Positions 35,073-44,255 of a DNA stretch of 64,000 nucleotides are shown in pieces. The notes beneath the pieces are model-generated. The model searched no databases and was not told the origin of the DNA. It saw only the letters and a list, made by a program, of their open reading frames with translations. Every line of letters starts with the position of its first letter. Position 1 is the first letter of the stretch. The translations under genes were made by a program, and so were the position numbers. The stretch comes from Flexicrinis sp001567485 (GTDB taxonomy: Bacteria; Chloroflexota; Anaerolineae; Aggregatilineales; Phototrophicaceae). The stretch lies in NCBI GenBank assembly GCA_030263635.1, contig SZPI01000002.1, positions 23,471 through 87,470 on the forward strand, read 5' to 3'.

Positions 35073-35960
35073 ATGGAACGAGTTGGCGTGATCGGGCTAG
35101 GGATCATGGGCCGCGGCATGGCTGCGAACATCTTGAAGGCCGGGTTCCCCACGACCGTCTGGAATCGCACCGCATCGCGGATGACGCCGCTGGTCGAGGC
35201 GGGCGCGGCAGCTGCCACGTCGCCAGCCGACGTCGCGCGCCACAGCGACATTATTCTGACCTGCGTTAGTGATACACCCGATGTTGAGCAGGTGCTCTTC
35301 GGCGAGGATGGCGTTGTGCATGGCGCAGCGTCCGGCGCGCTCGTGATCGACTCGAGCACCATCAGCCCCAATGCGACGCGGGAGTTCGCGGAGAAGCTGG
35401 CCGGCCGCGGCATCGCGATGCTGGACGCGCCGGTGTCGGGAGGGAGCGAGGGCGCGGAGCGCGGTACGCTCAGCGTGATGGTTGGCGGCGAGGCCGCATC
35501 GTTCGAACGCGCGCTGCCGATGTTGAATGCAATCGGCAAGACGATCACGCACGTCGGGCCGTCCGGCAGCGGCCAATCCACCAAGCTGGTCAACCAGATC
35601 CTGTGCGTAGCGAACATGCTGGCGGCCAGCGAGGCGCTGCTGCTGGCGAAGGCGTCGGGGCTAGACCTCGAACGCACGCTGCAAGCGGTCGGCGGCGGCG
35701 CTGGCGGAAGCTGGATGCTGAACAACCGCGGGCCGCAGGTCATCAAGCGTGATTTCCGGCCCGGTTTCACCATCGACTTGCAGCAGAAGGACTTGCGGCT
35801 GGTGCTGGAGGCCGCCGACGAGCTTGGCCTCCCCCTCACCCTTACGTCGATGTGCCACGGGATGTATAACGTACTGCAGCGGCAAGGGTTGGGCGAGGAA
35901 GGCAATCACGCGCTCGCCCGCGCCGTCGAACAACTCGCCGGTATCGTCATCGAAGGATAG
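35073..35960 (+). CDS. Beta-hydroxyacid dehydrogenase (3-hydroxyisobutyrate dehydrogenase / tartronate semialdehyde reductase family)
   Basis: A 295-residue NAD(P)-dependent enzyme. VGVIGLGIMGRGMAANI is the Rossmann dinucleotide motif, DAPVSGGSEGAERGTLSVMVGG the substrate motif, and Lys171 in GSGQSTKLVNQ the catalytic residue. The C-terminal KDLRLVLEAADELGLPLPL-like stretch is typical. Family members convert 3-hydroxyisobutyrate or tartronate semialdehyde/glycerate. With glycerate kinase at 29987 a glycerate role is attractive but unproven. AAGGAG lies 8 bases before ATG 35073. Confidence 0.88.
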   Translation: MERVGVIGLGIMGRGMAANILKAGFPTTVWNRTASRMTPLVEAGAAAATSPADVARHSDIILTCVSDTPDVEQVLFGEDGVVHGAASGALVIDSSTISPNATREFAEKLAGRGIAMLDAPVSGGSEGAERGTLSVMVGGEAASFERALPMLNAIGKTITHVGPSGSGQSTKLVNQILCVANMLAASEALLLAKASGLDLERTLQAVGGGAGGSWMLNNRGPQVIKRDFRPGFTIDLQQKDLRLVLEAADELGLPLTLTSMCHGMYNVLQRQGLGEEGNHALARAVEQLAGIVIEG

Positions 35961-35966
35961 GTCGTC

Positions 35967-37121
35967 GTGCGCGCCATTACGGTTTCGGAAGTCCGTCTGT
36001 ATCCGCTGCATATTCCATTCGTCGAGCCGTTTGTCACCTCGTTTGGCGAGGAACCTTTCAAGGCAGGGGTGCTGGTTGAGCTGCACACCACCGAAGGCGT
36101 CACGGGCTGGGGCGAAGCGTCCGTCGAGATCAATCCCGGCTACGGGTCAGAGACCGTAGCGACCGGTATGCACATCCTGCGTCATTTCCTCGTCCCGCTG
36201 GTGATCGGCAAGCGCATCGATCACCCGACCCAAATGCCCGCCTTGCTGCATCCCGTTCGCGGCAGCGCACACGCTAAGGCCGGGCTAGAAGCCGCGGTGT
36301 GGGACGCGTTCGCTAAAGCCAACGATATGCGGCTGGTCGACGTGTTCACGCAAACACTTGGAGATCAGCACGCAAGCCGCGAGCGCGCGACGGTCGGCGT
36401 CAGCATCGGCATCATGGACTCGCTCGAACAGCAGTTGGCGATCGTCCGCAAGCGTGTGGCACAAGGCTACGCGCGCATCAAGTTGAAGATCAGGCCCGGC
36501 TGGGATGTACAGGTCGCCGCGGCGGTGCGGGAAGCGTTCCCGGACATCCTGCTCATGCTGGATGCCAACAGCGCCTATTCGTTGGCCGATACCGACCACC
36601 TCAAGGCGTTGGATGCGTTCAACCTGCTGATGATCGAACAGCCGCTGTCGCACGACGACATTCACGACCACGGCATCTTACAGGCAGCGCTCAAGACACC
36701 GATTTGCCTCGACGAAAGCGTGAAGTCGGCGGGTGATTTGAAGCTGGCGCTGAAGATCGGCGCGCTCAAGATCCTCAACCTCAAGCCAGCGCGTGTAAGC
36801 GGTTATACCGAGAGCCTCGCTATCTACAAGCTGTGTGCCGAGCACCACGTACCGCTGTGGATCGGCGGCATGCTCGAATGCGGAATCGGGCGCGCGGGCA
36901 ACGTGGCAATTGCATCCCTGCCTGCCGTCACCCTGCCCTGCGACATCTCGGCGACCGACCGTTACTTCACCGAGGACATCACCGAGCCGCCGTTCGTGCT
37001 CAACCCCGACAGCACCATCACCGTTCCAACCGGCCCCGGCATCGGTGTCGAGGTCATTGAGGATCGCGTGAAGGCGTCCGCTGAGCGGTGGGCCGCGCTC
37101 AACCCTTACCCCGTCGGATAA
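35967..37121 (+). CDS. Enolase-superfamily enzyme: N-succinylamino acid racemase / o-succinylbenzoate synthase type
   Basis: A 384-residue muconate-lactonizing-enzyme subgroup member. The catalytic set is complete and spaced as in the NSAR/OSBS family: K-x-K at Lys172/Lys174 (RIKLKIRPG), metal ligands Asp199 (LDANSAY), Glu224 (IEQPL) and Asp249 (LDES), and base Lys273 (NLKPARV). It may racemise N-succinylamino acids, make o-succinylbenzoate for menaquinone, or do both. No other men genes are here, while a GNAT of the right family is 1 kb away, which favours the racemase. GTG start 6 bases after the dehydrogenase stop. It overlaps the convergent gene by 16 bases. Confidence 0.87.
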   Translation: MRAITVSEVRLYPLHIPFVEPFVTSFGEEPFKAGVLVELHTTEGVTGWGEASVEINPGYGSETVATGMHILRHFLVPLVIGKRIDHPTQMPALLHPVRGSAHAKAGLEAAVWDAFAKANDMRLVDVFTQTLGDQHASRERATVGVSIGIMDSLEQQLAIVRKRVAQGYARIKLKIRPGWDVQVAAAVREAFPDILLMLDANSAYSLADTDHLKALDAFNLLMIEQPLSHDDIHDHGILQAALKTPICLDESVKSAGDLKLALKIGALKILNLKPARVSGYTESLAIYKLCAEHHVPLWIGGMLECGIGRAGNVAIASLPAVTLPCDISATDRYFTEDITEPPFVLNPDSTITVPTGPGIGVEVIEDRVKASAERWAALNPYPVG

Positions 37122-37900
37122 GGCACGCGGTATGCCCGAATGATCGTGTCGCCATTGGGCATGATCGTCACGAGGTTGTAGCCCGGAACCTGCACCGGAT
37201 CACGCGTGAAATCCTTCTGGCGGGGCCACGTGCGCGTTTGATACCACGTACTGCGGGCACTGGCATACAGGATGCCGTCGCGCATGATGGTCACATCCTC
37301 GTGGATATGGCCGAACAAGACGCAGCGCACGCGTTTACGCGCGCCCCGCAGCACGCGGTGCAATGCCTCGCCGTCGTTCAAGCCGATAGCGTCCATCGGC
37401 GGTGATCCGAGCGCGATCGGATGGTGATGCACGACGACCACCAGCGGCTGATCGGTCGGCAGCGCGACGATGTTTTCGAGCCACGTCAGCTGCGCATCAC
37501 CCAGTCGGCCATTGCCTTGATGCGCGATGCTGCTGTCCAGACAGGCGAAATACACACCGTTCACCTCAAACGCATAGTGATACGTGTCCGGCACGCGCCC
37601 GTTCACCGTGCGGTACAGCCATTTCGACCGGTCGTGATTGCCGGCGATGACGTGCAGCGGCGGCTGCAGCACTTTCAGGGTCGAAAGCACCGTCATATAG
37701 TCCGATTCGCGCTTAGGATCGTGGCCGACATCGCCCGTATGCAGCACGAAGTCGACCGGAACCGGCAGCGAATTGATCTGCTCGAACACGGCGCGGGTCG
37801 TCTCGTGCGCGTTAGGGTGCGCTTGATAGTCAGGGTGATCCTTGCCGGTGAGGTGCGTATCACTGACATGCACAAAGGTCACTAGCGGCAGCACGGTCAT
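37106..37900 (-). CDS. Calcineurin-like metallophosphoesterase (class III cyclic-nucleotide phosphodiesterase type)
   Basis: A 264-residue dinuclear metal phosphoesterase. Motifs in order are HVSDTHL (Asp14, His16), GDVGHD (Asp57), GNHD (residues 87-90), VHHHP and FGHIHED. The order and short length match the GpdQ/CpdA group that hydrolyses cyclic nucleotides or glycerophosphodiesters. Its ATG overlaps the ComEC stop in ATGA, so the two are co-translated. The longer frame upstream of 37900 is only the comEC shadow. Confidence 0.88.
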   Translation of the reverse strand: MTVLPLVTFVHVSDTHLTGKDHPDYQAHPNAHETTRAVFEQINSLPVPVDFVLHTGDVGHDPKRESDYMTVLSTLKVLQPPLHVIAGNHDRSKWLYRTVNGRVPDTYHYAFEVNGVYFACLDSSIAHQGNGRLGDAQLTWLENIVALPTDQPLVVVVHHHPIALGSPPMDAIGLNDGEALHRVLRGARKRVRCVLFGHIHEDVTIMRDGILYASARSTWYQTRTWPRQKDFTRDPVQVPGYNLVTIMPNGDTIIRAYRVPYPTG

Positions 37901-40221
37901 CGCTCCGTTTCGACGTAAAGATCCGTTCCATTCGTATAGAAGTGTAACGTGCCTTGCAGATCCGTGCGGAAAAACGGCACGTCGGGCAGCAGCCGCAGCA
38001 CATCTGGATCTGGGTCGCCCAGCACATTTGCGCGGTCGGATTGCAGCGCAACAACGCGAGGCTGAACCGCGTCCAGAAAGTCTGCATCCAACCCGCGCGC
38101 CCCCCCGTGCATCGGCAGCAGCATGACCGTCGCCAGCGGCCACTCGCCGGCGGCCAGCAAATCACGCTGCGCCGCGGCGTTGGCATCAGACGGCAGCAAG
38201 AACGACATATCGCCGTATGTCACACGCAGCACCATGGCGACATCCGCGATGCCATCGTCGGCAGCTGGCACGCTGGCGGGGTGCAGTACTTCGATGTACG
38301 CGCCATCGCCGAGGTCGATCATCCGCCCCGCCTCGATTGTCTGCGGAGGGTGAATCGCCGTGATCTCCGCCAGCTCGGCCCCGGCGTTGAACTGACCGTG
38401 ATACAGGACGTGATCGACGTCATATCGGCGGAGCACGGCGGGAAGCGCGGAGATGTCGAACGGGTCGGGATGTGTCACGATCACGGCGTCGATGTGCCGG
38501 TCGTAGAATGCCATCCGCTGTCCGAGGGCCGTGAGTAATCGGCTCGGGTAACGGCCGCCATCGACCAACACCTGCGCGCCGTTCGGGGACTGGATGAACA
38601 CCGCGTGACTGTGCCCGACATCGAGCACCCATACATGCAAGTTGCCATCCGGCTGGCCTGAGATCACAGCGCCGGTGAGTCCGAGCACAATTCCGAGCGC
38701 CGCCAGTCCGGTCAGAAGCACGCGGCGGCCGCGCAGTCGATCCAGCCAACCGGGGCGCGTCGCCGTGACCAACGACGACGTGACCGCCGCGCCGACGAGA
38801 ATCAGCGGGATCACCGGGTGCACGCTGACCTCAAGGCTTGTTTGCGCCGCGGCCGAACGTTCGGCGACCGTTGTCATCCACGCCAGCGGCACAAGCAGGG
38901 CGCTTGCGACGAATGTTCCGAGAATCGGCAGCGCACCGACGACAATCAACACGAACCCTCCAATCAGGATGATAGACTGCAGCGGCACGACCAGCAGGTT
39001 CGTAAGCAGCGTCGCCGCGGGAAATGTGCCGAACACAGAAGCCGAAATCGGCAGCGTGAGCACGGACGCCGAGATCGTCACCGTTCCAGCAGCAGCGAAC
39101 ATCCGTACGACGCTGAGCGACAGCGTGGCCGGCCGTTCTGGCAGCGTGAACGGCTCGACCGCCCGATCCAAGCGCGGTTGAATCACGGCGATCCCCAACA
39201 TCGCCGCGAAGCTTAACTGAAAGCCGACATCGAACAACGTCCTCGGCGCCAACGCCGTGAGCACGACAGCGGCAAAACCGAGCGATACGACGAGGTTGGA
39301 CTGCCGGCGAAGCGCGTGACCGATCAGGACGAGCGCCGCCATCAATGCGGCACGGGCCGCCGACGCCGCGAAGCCGACCAGCGCTAGGTAGACGATCAAC
39401 GCGCCGACGCCGAAGAGCACGGGCACAAGCGGACGCTGTGCACGGCGTATCCACGCCAGCGCGAAGCCCGCGACGAGCGTCATGTTGAAGCCGCTGACGG
39501 CGAGTAGGTGCGACAGGCCGGAGTCCGCGTAGGCGCTGCGTGTCGATGGCGCGATGTACTGCTCATTCCCGGTCACGACCGCCGTTAGAATCCCCGCGTG
39601 CGGCTCCGGCAGTAGTGACGTGAACAGCGCGCCGATCCTGTCGCGTAGGCCGGAGACCGCGTGTACTACGGGCGATCCGCCGCCGGTGGTCACAACCTCG
39701 ACCTCGGAAACGCGATCCATCAGCGAGAACACGCCTTGCCGGCCGAGGAAATCCGCATAGTCGAAGCGGTCGAACGCCTGAGGCGCGCGCAGCCTTCCCG
39801 ATACGCGCACAAGGTCGCCATACGCCACGCTGGCCGTGCTCGGCGCGTCAACCAGTACGATGCCGGACGTGGGCACGGGGACGCCGGACACGTTGACGGT
39901 CTGCGCCTGAACACGCAGGCGGACAGACGCATCACGGCGATCCGGCGGCTCGATCACAGCGCCTTCAATCTGCACGCCTCCGCGTCCATTGTACGCCGCA
40001 AGCGCGCTGCTGCGCGGCTCAAGCGACATACGCACGGCCCCCAACGCCATCACCGCGACAAGGGCGAAAAGCAGGCGCCAGTCACGCACATGCCGATTGA
40101 TCCACCCGGCCAGCACGCCGCCTGCGCAGATCAACAGCCAGAACGTCGTCGTCAGGGCGCTAAACTGCGATGCCGCCCATATCCCGGCCAACCACGCAAG
40201 CGCCACATACGCGAGCAGCAT
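37897..40221 (-). CDS. comEC: ComEC/Rec2 DNA-uptake channel with degenerate hydrolase domain
   Basis: A 774-residue DNA internalisation protein. The N-terminal DUF4131-type region has two to three helices. The Competence domain includes HLLAVSGFNMTLVAGFALA and ALMAALVLIGHALRRQSN. The C-terminal metallo-beta-lactamase-like domain starts at VWVLDVGHSHAVF. Where ComEC normally has H-x-D-x-D-H this protein reads THPDPFDIS (584-590 region): Phe588 replaces the second Asp and Asp589 the His. The HHG motif is MHGG and GQGD is GHSH. The membrane channel looks intact but the nuclease-like domain has lost several ligands. The gene overlaps the downstream phosphoesterase. Confidence 0.88.
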   Translation of the reverse strand: MLLAYVALAWLAGIWAASQFSALTTTFWLLICAGGVLAGWINRHVRDWRLLFALVAVMALGAVRMSLEPRSSALAAYNGRGGVQIEGAVIEPPDRRDASVRLRVQAQTVNVSGVPVPTSGIVLVDAPSTASVAYGDLVRVSGRLRAPQAFDRFDYADFLGRQGVFSLMDRVSEVEVVTTGGGSPVVHAVSGLRDRIGALFTSLLPEPHAGILTAVVTGNEQYIAPSTRSAYADSGLSHLLAVSGFNMTLVAGFALAWIRRAQRPLVPVLFGVGALIVYLALVGFAASAARAALMAALVLIGHALRRQSNLVVSLGFAAVVLTALAPRTLFDVGFQLSFAAMLGIAVIQPRLDRAVEPFTLPERPATLSLSVVRMFAAAGTVTISASVLTLPISASVFGTFPAATLLTNLLVVPLQSIILIGGFVLIVVGALPILGTFVASALLVPLAWMTTVAERSAAAQTSLEVSVHPVIPLILVGAAVTSSLVTATRPGWLDRLRGRRVLLTGLAALGIVLGLTGAVISGQPDGNLHVWVLDVGHSHAVFIQSPNGAQVLVDGGRYPSRLLTALGQRMAFYDRHIDAVIVTHPDPFDISALPAVLRRYDVDHVLYHGQFNAGAELAEITAIHPPQTIEAGRMIDLGDGAYIEVLHPASVPAADDGIADVAMVLRVTYGDMSFLLPSDANAAAQRDLLAAGEWPLATVMLLPMHGGARGLDADFLDAVQPRVVALQSDRANVLGDPDPDVLRLLPDVPFFRTDLQGTLHFYTNGTDLYVETER

Positions 40222-40226
40222 ACGGC

Positions 40227-41471
40227 CTAATCAGCTGTGGAAAGGCGGTGGGCCGCCCACGCGATAATCTCATCCGCGACCTCGGACTTGCTCATCAGCG
40301 CCAGCGGACGGATATCGCCATCTGCTGACAACAGCGTCACGCGGTTGGTATCCACGGCAAAACCGGCGTCGCCAGCCGTGATGTCGTTCGCAACGATCAG
40401 GTCAAGCCCCTTGCGCGCGAGTTTCGACCGGGCGTTGGCGATCAGGTCTTGGCTCTCGGCCGCAAACCCGATGACGACCTTCGGCGTATGGCGCACTTCT
40501 CGCAGGCGGCGGATTTCCATGAGGATGTCCTGCGTCTGCTCCATGTCGAGTGTGAGACCAGATGTCCCGCCGGGCTTCTTGATCTTCTCGGCCTGCACAA
40601 TCCGAGGCCGGTAATCAGCGACGGCGGCGGCCATGACGAGCACATCCGTCGCCGGCGCATGTTCCAGCACGGCGTCGAGCATCTGCTGGGCGGTCGATAC
40701 AGCAACCAGTACGGCGCCTGACGGCACGGGGAGATCGGCCGTACTGATGAGCGTTACATCCGCGCCCGCGTCGAGCGCGGCTTGCGCCAGCGCATAGCCC
40801 TGTTTGCCGCTCGACCGGTTCGACACATACCGCACTGGATCAATGGGTTCGCGTGTGCCGCCCGCCGTCACGACGACTTTTCGGCCTGCCAGCGGCCCCG
40901 CCCGCCCCAACAGCCGCCGAATATGGCCGATCAGCGCCGGCGTCTCTGGAAGCCGGCCCTTGCCAACCAGCCCGGAGGCGAATCGCCCAGTCTCCGGCTC
41001 GACGATCCACACCCCACGCTCGGTCAGCACGCGCAGGTTGGTCTGCACCGCGTCGTGCATGTACATCCCGCCGTCCATCGCGGGAGCAATCAGCAGCGGC
41101 GCACGCGACGCCAGCGCAGTAACCGAAAGCAGATCATCTGCGAGGCCCGCCGCGAGCTTGGCGATTGTGTTGGCCGTGGCTGGCGCGATAACCAGTGCGT
41201 CCGCGCTCTCGCCGAGGCCGACGTGCGCTATGTGCGTCGGCAGGCCACCAGACGATTCAGCACGCCACATGTTCGTGTATACGGGCCGGCCCGTGACCGA
41301 CTGGAACGCCAACGGTGTCACGAACTGCTGGGCGGCGTCGGTCATAATCGTATCGACCAGCGCGCCCATTTGTGTGAGTTTGCTGGCAAGATCAACGCTC
41401 TTGTACGCCGCTATGCTGCCGGACACGCCGAGCACGATCCTGCGTTCGCGCAGCACCGCCGGACTCAACAT
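40227..41471 (-). CDS. coaBC: Phosphopantothenoylcysteine decarboxylase / phosphopantothenate-cysteine ligase
   Basis: A 414-residue bifunctional coenzyme A enzyme. The CoaC half has VLGVSGSIAAYK, the active His in THIAHVGL, IAPATANTIAKLAAGLADDLL, and PAMDGGMY, where the usual PAMN Asn is Asp (variation at this site occurs in the family). The CoaB half has VVTAGGTREPIDPVRYVSNRSSGKQGYALA, MAAAVADYRP, KIKK, and ANDI. It turns phosphopantothenate and cysteine into phosphopantetheine. coaD, the next CoA step, is also in the window (52675). ATG 41471 has GAGG 10 bases upstream. Confidence 0.95.
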   Translation of the reverse strand: MLSPAVLRERRIVLGVSGSIAAYKSVDLASKLTQMGALVDTIMTDAAQQFVTPLAFQSVTGRPVYTNMWRAESSGGLPTHIAHVGLGESADALVIAPATANTIAKLAAGLADDLLSVTALASRAPLLIAPAMDGGMYMHDAVQTNLRVLTERGVWIVEPETGRFASGLVGKGRLPETPALIGHIRRLLGRAGPLAGRKVVVTAGGTREPIDPVRYVSNRSSGKQGYALAQAALDAGADVTLISTADLPVPSGAVLVAVSTAQQMLDAVLEHAPATDVLVMAAAVADYRPRIVQAEKIKKPGGTSGLTLDMEQTQDILMEIRRLREVRHTPKVVIGFAAESQDLIANARSKLARKGLDLIVANDITAGDAGFAVDTNRVTLLSADGDIRPLALMSKSEVADEIIAWAAHRLSTAD

Positions 41472-41580
41472 GGTTATCGACCTCGCCAATGACGACCGGG
41501 CAGACATCCGACGATGTCCGCGCGGTCAGTCTACCTAATCGCTGTGAGCCGCGCCACGCACCCGGAGAAGCGAGCGGCCG

Positions 41581-42729
41581 CTAAACACGTTCGTCCGCGG
41601 TCTCTCGATAAAGCGCGCGATATGCCAGCACAGTTTCTCTTGCGACGGACTGCTGCGTGAAGTGTTCGATCACACGCATCCGGCCCTTTTCCGCCAGCTG
41701 TTGGCCGTGTTCGGGCAGGTCGATGAGCGATTGGATCGCGTCGCGCAGGGCGGACACAGAACCCTCAGGGACGATGATCCCCCCATCCCCCACGACCGAC
41801 GGGATCGCGCCGCTGTCCGCGCCGATCACCGGCACGCCGGACGCCATCGCCTCGACCAGCACCCGGCCGAACTGTTCCTTCCAATTCGGGCGGGTCAACG
41901 ACGGCAGCGCGAGCACGTCGATACTGTGATACAGGCGTGGCATTTCAGTTGACGGCACCTGCGGGCGAAACTCCACGCGGTCAGCGATGTGCAGCGACGC
42001 GGCCATCGCTTTCAGCCGGTCAAGTTCCGGGCCGCCGCCGACGATCAACGCTCGCCAAGCGTCGGTCAATTGGGCGAGCGCGTCGAGCAAGACGTGCACC
42101 CCCTTTTCAACGACCAGTCGGCCGAAGTAACCGATGACGAAAGGATGATCCGCAGCGCGCGGCTCAGGCTTGGGACAGAACAACTCAGGGTCGGTTCCGA
42201 ACTGCGGGATCGTGCGTATTGGCCCGGAATACCCCTTCGCACGCCACACATCGGCGGCGCTGTCCGTCCCCGCGATGAGCAGATCGCAGCGCGCCAAGGC
42301 CCATCGCTCTCCCCACGAAAACGGCGGCGGATAGTGACGCAGCAGATTCTGCCAGCTGAATATCACGACTTTGGCGCCGATTCGACGCGCGTGCCAGATC
42401 GCCTGCCACGTCGCCGCGTTATATGGCTCCTCGTCGATGTGAACCAGATCGGGCTTCAGATCCGCAAAAAGCCGACCCAGTCCGCGATACACGTGCAGAT
42501 GAAAGTTCCCGTTGAACCGGATCGGCAGCACGCGCAGGTCATAGCCGCCCACGTACACGCGTTCGAGAGCTTGCTCGCCACGCTCGTCACGCCACGCCGG
42601 CGGTACCACCACGGTCAGGTCAATTCCTAGCCGGGCAATATCCTCAAGTTTCTTTTGATAGATCCCGACGACACACGCTTTGGAGATCATCAGCACGCGC
42701 AGCGGCCGGTGTGAGGGTCGTTCAGTCAT
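41581..42729 (-). CDS. Glycosyltransferase family 4 (GT-B)
   Basis: A 382-residue GT-B glycosyltransferase. The N-terminal half has RVLMISKACVVGIYQKKLEDIA and HIDEEPYN. The C-terminal half has FVIGYFGRLVVEKGVHVLLDAL (Glycos_transf_1) and EQFGRVLVEAMASGVPVIGADSG, the E-x7-E nucleotide-sugar motif. It would add a sugar to a cell-surface glycan or lipid. ATG 42729 overlaps the end of the biotin carboxylase gene by 8 bases. The acceptor is unknown. Confidence 0.88.
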   Translation of the reverse strand: MTERPSHRPLRVLMISKACVVGIYQKKLEDIARLGIDLTVVVPPAWRDERGEQALERVYVGGYDLRVLPIRFNGNFHLHVYRGLGRLFADLKPDLVHIDEEPYNAATWQAIWHARRIGAKVVIFSWQNLLRHYPPPFSWGERWALARCDLLIAGTDSAADVWRAKGYSGPIRTIPQFGTDPELFCPKPEPRAADHPFVIGYFGRLVVEKGVHVLLDALAQLTDAWRALIVGGGPELDRLKAMAASLHIADRVEFRPQVPSTEMPRLYHSIDVLALPSLTRPNWKEQFGRVLVEAMASGVPVIGADSGAIPSVVGDGGIIVPEGSVSALRDAIQSLIDLPEHGQQLAEKGRMRVIEHFTQQSVARETVLAYRALYRETADERV

Positions 42730-44218
42730 GCAACCTGAACCCATCCGGCCGCGCCCATGGCGAATACGGATCGCGCTGCGAAGCGGCCGCATCAACCGGC
42801 GCCGATGCCCCGGCCTCGCTCAACGCCAAGGCGATCAGCACGGCCGCATCGACCCCGGATTCAGGGTCGTCGATCAAGTCTCCCAGATTCGCATCGACAT
42901 ACGTGGTATCAATCTTGCCGGCGGCGAATACCGGGTCGTCCAGCAGACGAATCAGAAAGCGGACATTGGTCGTCACGCCCAGCACCACCATCTGTCGCAG
43001 GGCGTGAAGGAGCTTTCTGCGTGCGCCGTCCCGTGTCGGGGCATACGCGATGATCTTCGCGATCATCGGGTCGTAATGAATCGTGACCGCATCGCCGGCG
43101 CGCACCCCACTGTCTATACGGATGCCCGGCCCGGCGGGCATGTCGAGCGTGTGCAGTGTGCCAATCGACGGTAGGAAACTGCGCTGCGCATCTTCGGCAT
43201 ACACGCGGCACTCGATGGCGTGTCCGCGCTGCGTCACATCCGACTGCTCGAACGGGATCGGCAGCCCCCCGGCGATGAGGAACTGCAGCTCCACCAAGTC
43301 GAGGCCGGTCACGCTCTCGGTGACGGGATGCTCGACCTGAAGCCGGGTGTTCATCTCCAGAAAATAGAACTGCCCATCTTGCGATGCGATAAACTCGACG
43401 GTGCCGGCATTGACGTACCCGACGGCCTGCGCAGCGCGCACAGCCGCCATGCAGATTTCCTCCCGCTGCTGTGCATTCAGCATCGGTGACGGGGACTCCT
43501 CGACGATCTTCTGGTGACGGCGCTGGGCGCTGCACTCCCGGTCGAACAGATGCACCGTCTTGCCGTGACGATCCGCCAGCACCTGTACCTCGATGTGCCG
43601 GCCGCGCTCGATGTACCGTTCGAGGAACACGCGTGGATCGCCGAACGCCTTCTCTGCCTCCCGACTCGCGGACGACAACCCGGCCTCCAGATCTTCCGGC
43701 CGCCAAGCGATCCGAATCCCTTTGCCTCCCCCGCCGCCCGCCGCTTTAATCATCAGCGGAAAGCCGATTCGCTGGGCCGCGGTGAGATAGTCGGCGTCTC
43801 TGACGTCCTCAGGCTGATAACCGGGTACGACCGGAACTCCCGCCGCCTCCATGATGCGCCGCGCCGCGGTCTTGACGCCCATCGCGCGAATCGCGGCCGG
43901 TGGCGGGCCAACCCACGTCAGCCCGGCCGCGAGCACGGCTTCGGCGAAATCCGGGCTTTCACTGAGAAACCCATATCCCGGATGCACACAGTCACACCCG
44001 GTCGACCGCGCCGCGTCGATCAGCCGCTCAATGGCAAGATAGCTTTCGGCTGGTGACGGCGGCCCCAGCTCGACGGCATGATCCGCGAGTTCCACATGAA
44101 GCGCGTGCCGGTCGGCTGTCGAATACACCGCCGTCGCCGCGATTCCGAGGGCGTGACATGCGCGGATGATACGCACGGCGATCTCCCCACGGTTGGCAAC
44201 CAAACAGTGTTTTAGCAC
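42722..44218 (-). CDS. accC: Biotin carboxylase subunit of an acyl-CoA carboxylase
   Basis: A 498-residue ATP-grasp biotin carboxylase. CLVANRGEIAVRIIRACH, CVHPGYGFLSE, KAAGGGGGKGIRI, FLERYIERGRHIEVQVLAD, RECSAQRRHQK, and FLEMNTRLQVEHPVTE are all present. It ends without a biotinyl (MKM) domain, so it needs a separate BCCP and carboxyltransferase, neither in this window. It could serve acetyl-, propionyl- or methylcrotonyl-CoA carboxylase. The GTG start has AAGGAG 5-6 bases upstream. Confidence 0.92.
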   Translation of the reverse strand: MLKHCLVANRGEIAVRIIRACHALGIAATAVYSTADRHALHVELADHAVELGPPSPAESYLAIERLIDAARSTGCDCVHPGYGFLSESPDFAEAVLAAGLTWVGPPPAAIRAMGVKTAARRIMEAAGVPVVPGYQPEDVRDADYLTAAQRIGFPLMIKAAGGGGGKGIRIAWRPEDLEAGLSSASREAEKAFGDPRVFLERYIERGRHIEVQVLADRHGKTVHLFDRECSAQRRHQKIVEESPSPMLNAQQREEICMAAVRAAQAVGYVNAGTVEFIASQDGQFYFLEMNTRLQVEHPVTESVTGLDLVELQFLIAGGLPIPFEQSDVTQRGHAIECRVYAEDAQRSFLPSIGTLHTLDMPAGPGIRIDSGVRAGDAVTIHYDPMIAKIIAYAPTRDGARRKLLHALRQMVVLGVTTNVRFLIRLLDDPVFAAGKIDTTYVDANLGDLIDDPESGVDAAVLIALALSEAGASAPVDAAASQRDPYSPWARPDGFRLHD

Positions 44219-44255
44219 GGTGTCTCCTTACCGGCGCGGGCCGGTCGCATGACAG

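Noticed and set aside
35042..35905. 287-aa minus-strand frame
   Set aside because: It is the antisense shadow of the beta-hydroxyacid dehydrogenase, which has a full motif set and a ribosome site.
37901..38143. 81-residue N-terminal extension of the metallophosphoesterase
   Set aside because: It lies within comEC in another frame and has shadow-like composition; ATG 37900 overlaps the comEC stop as ATGA.
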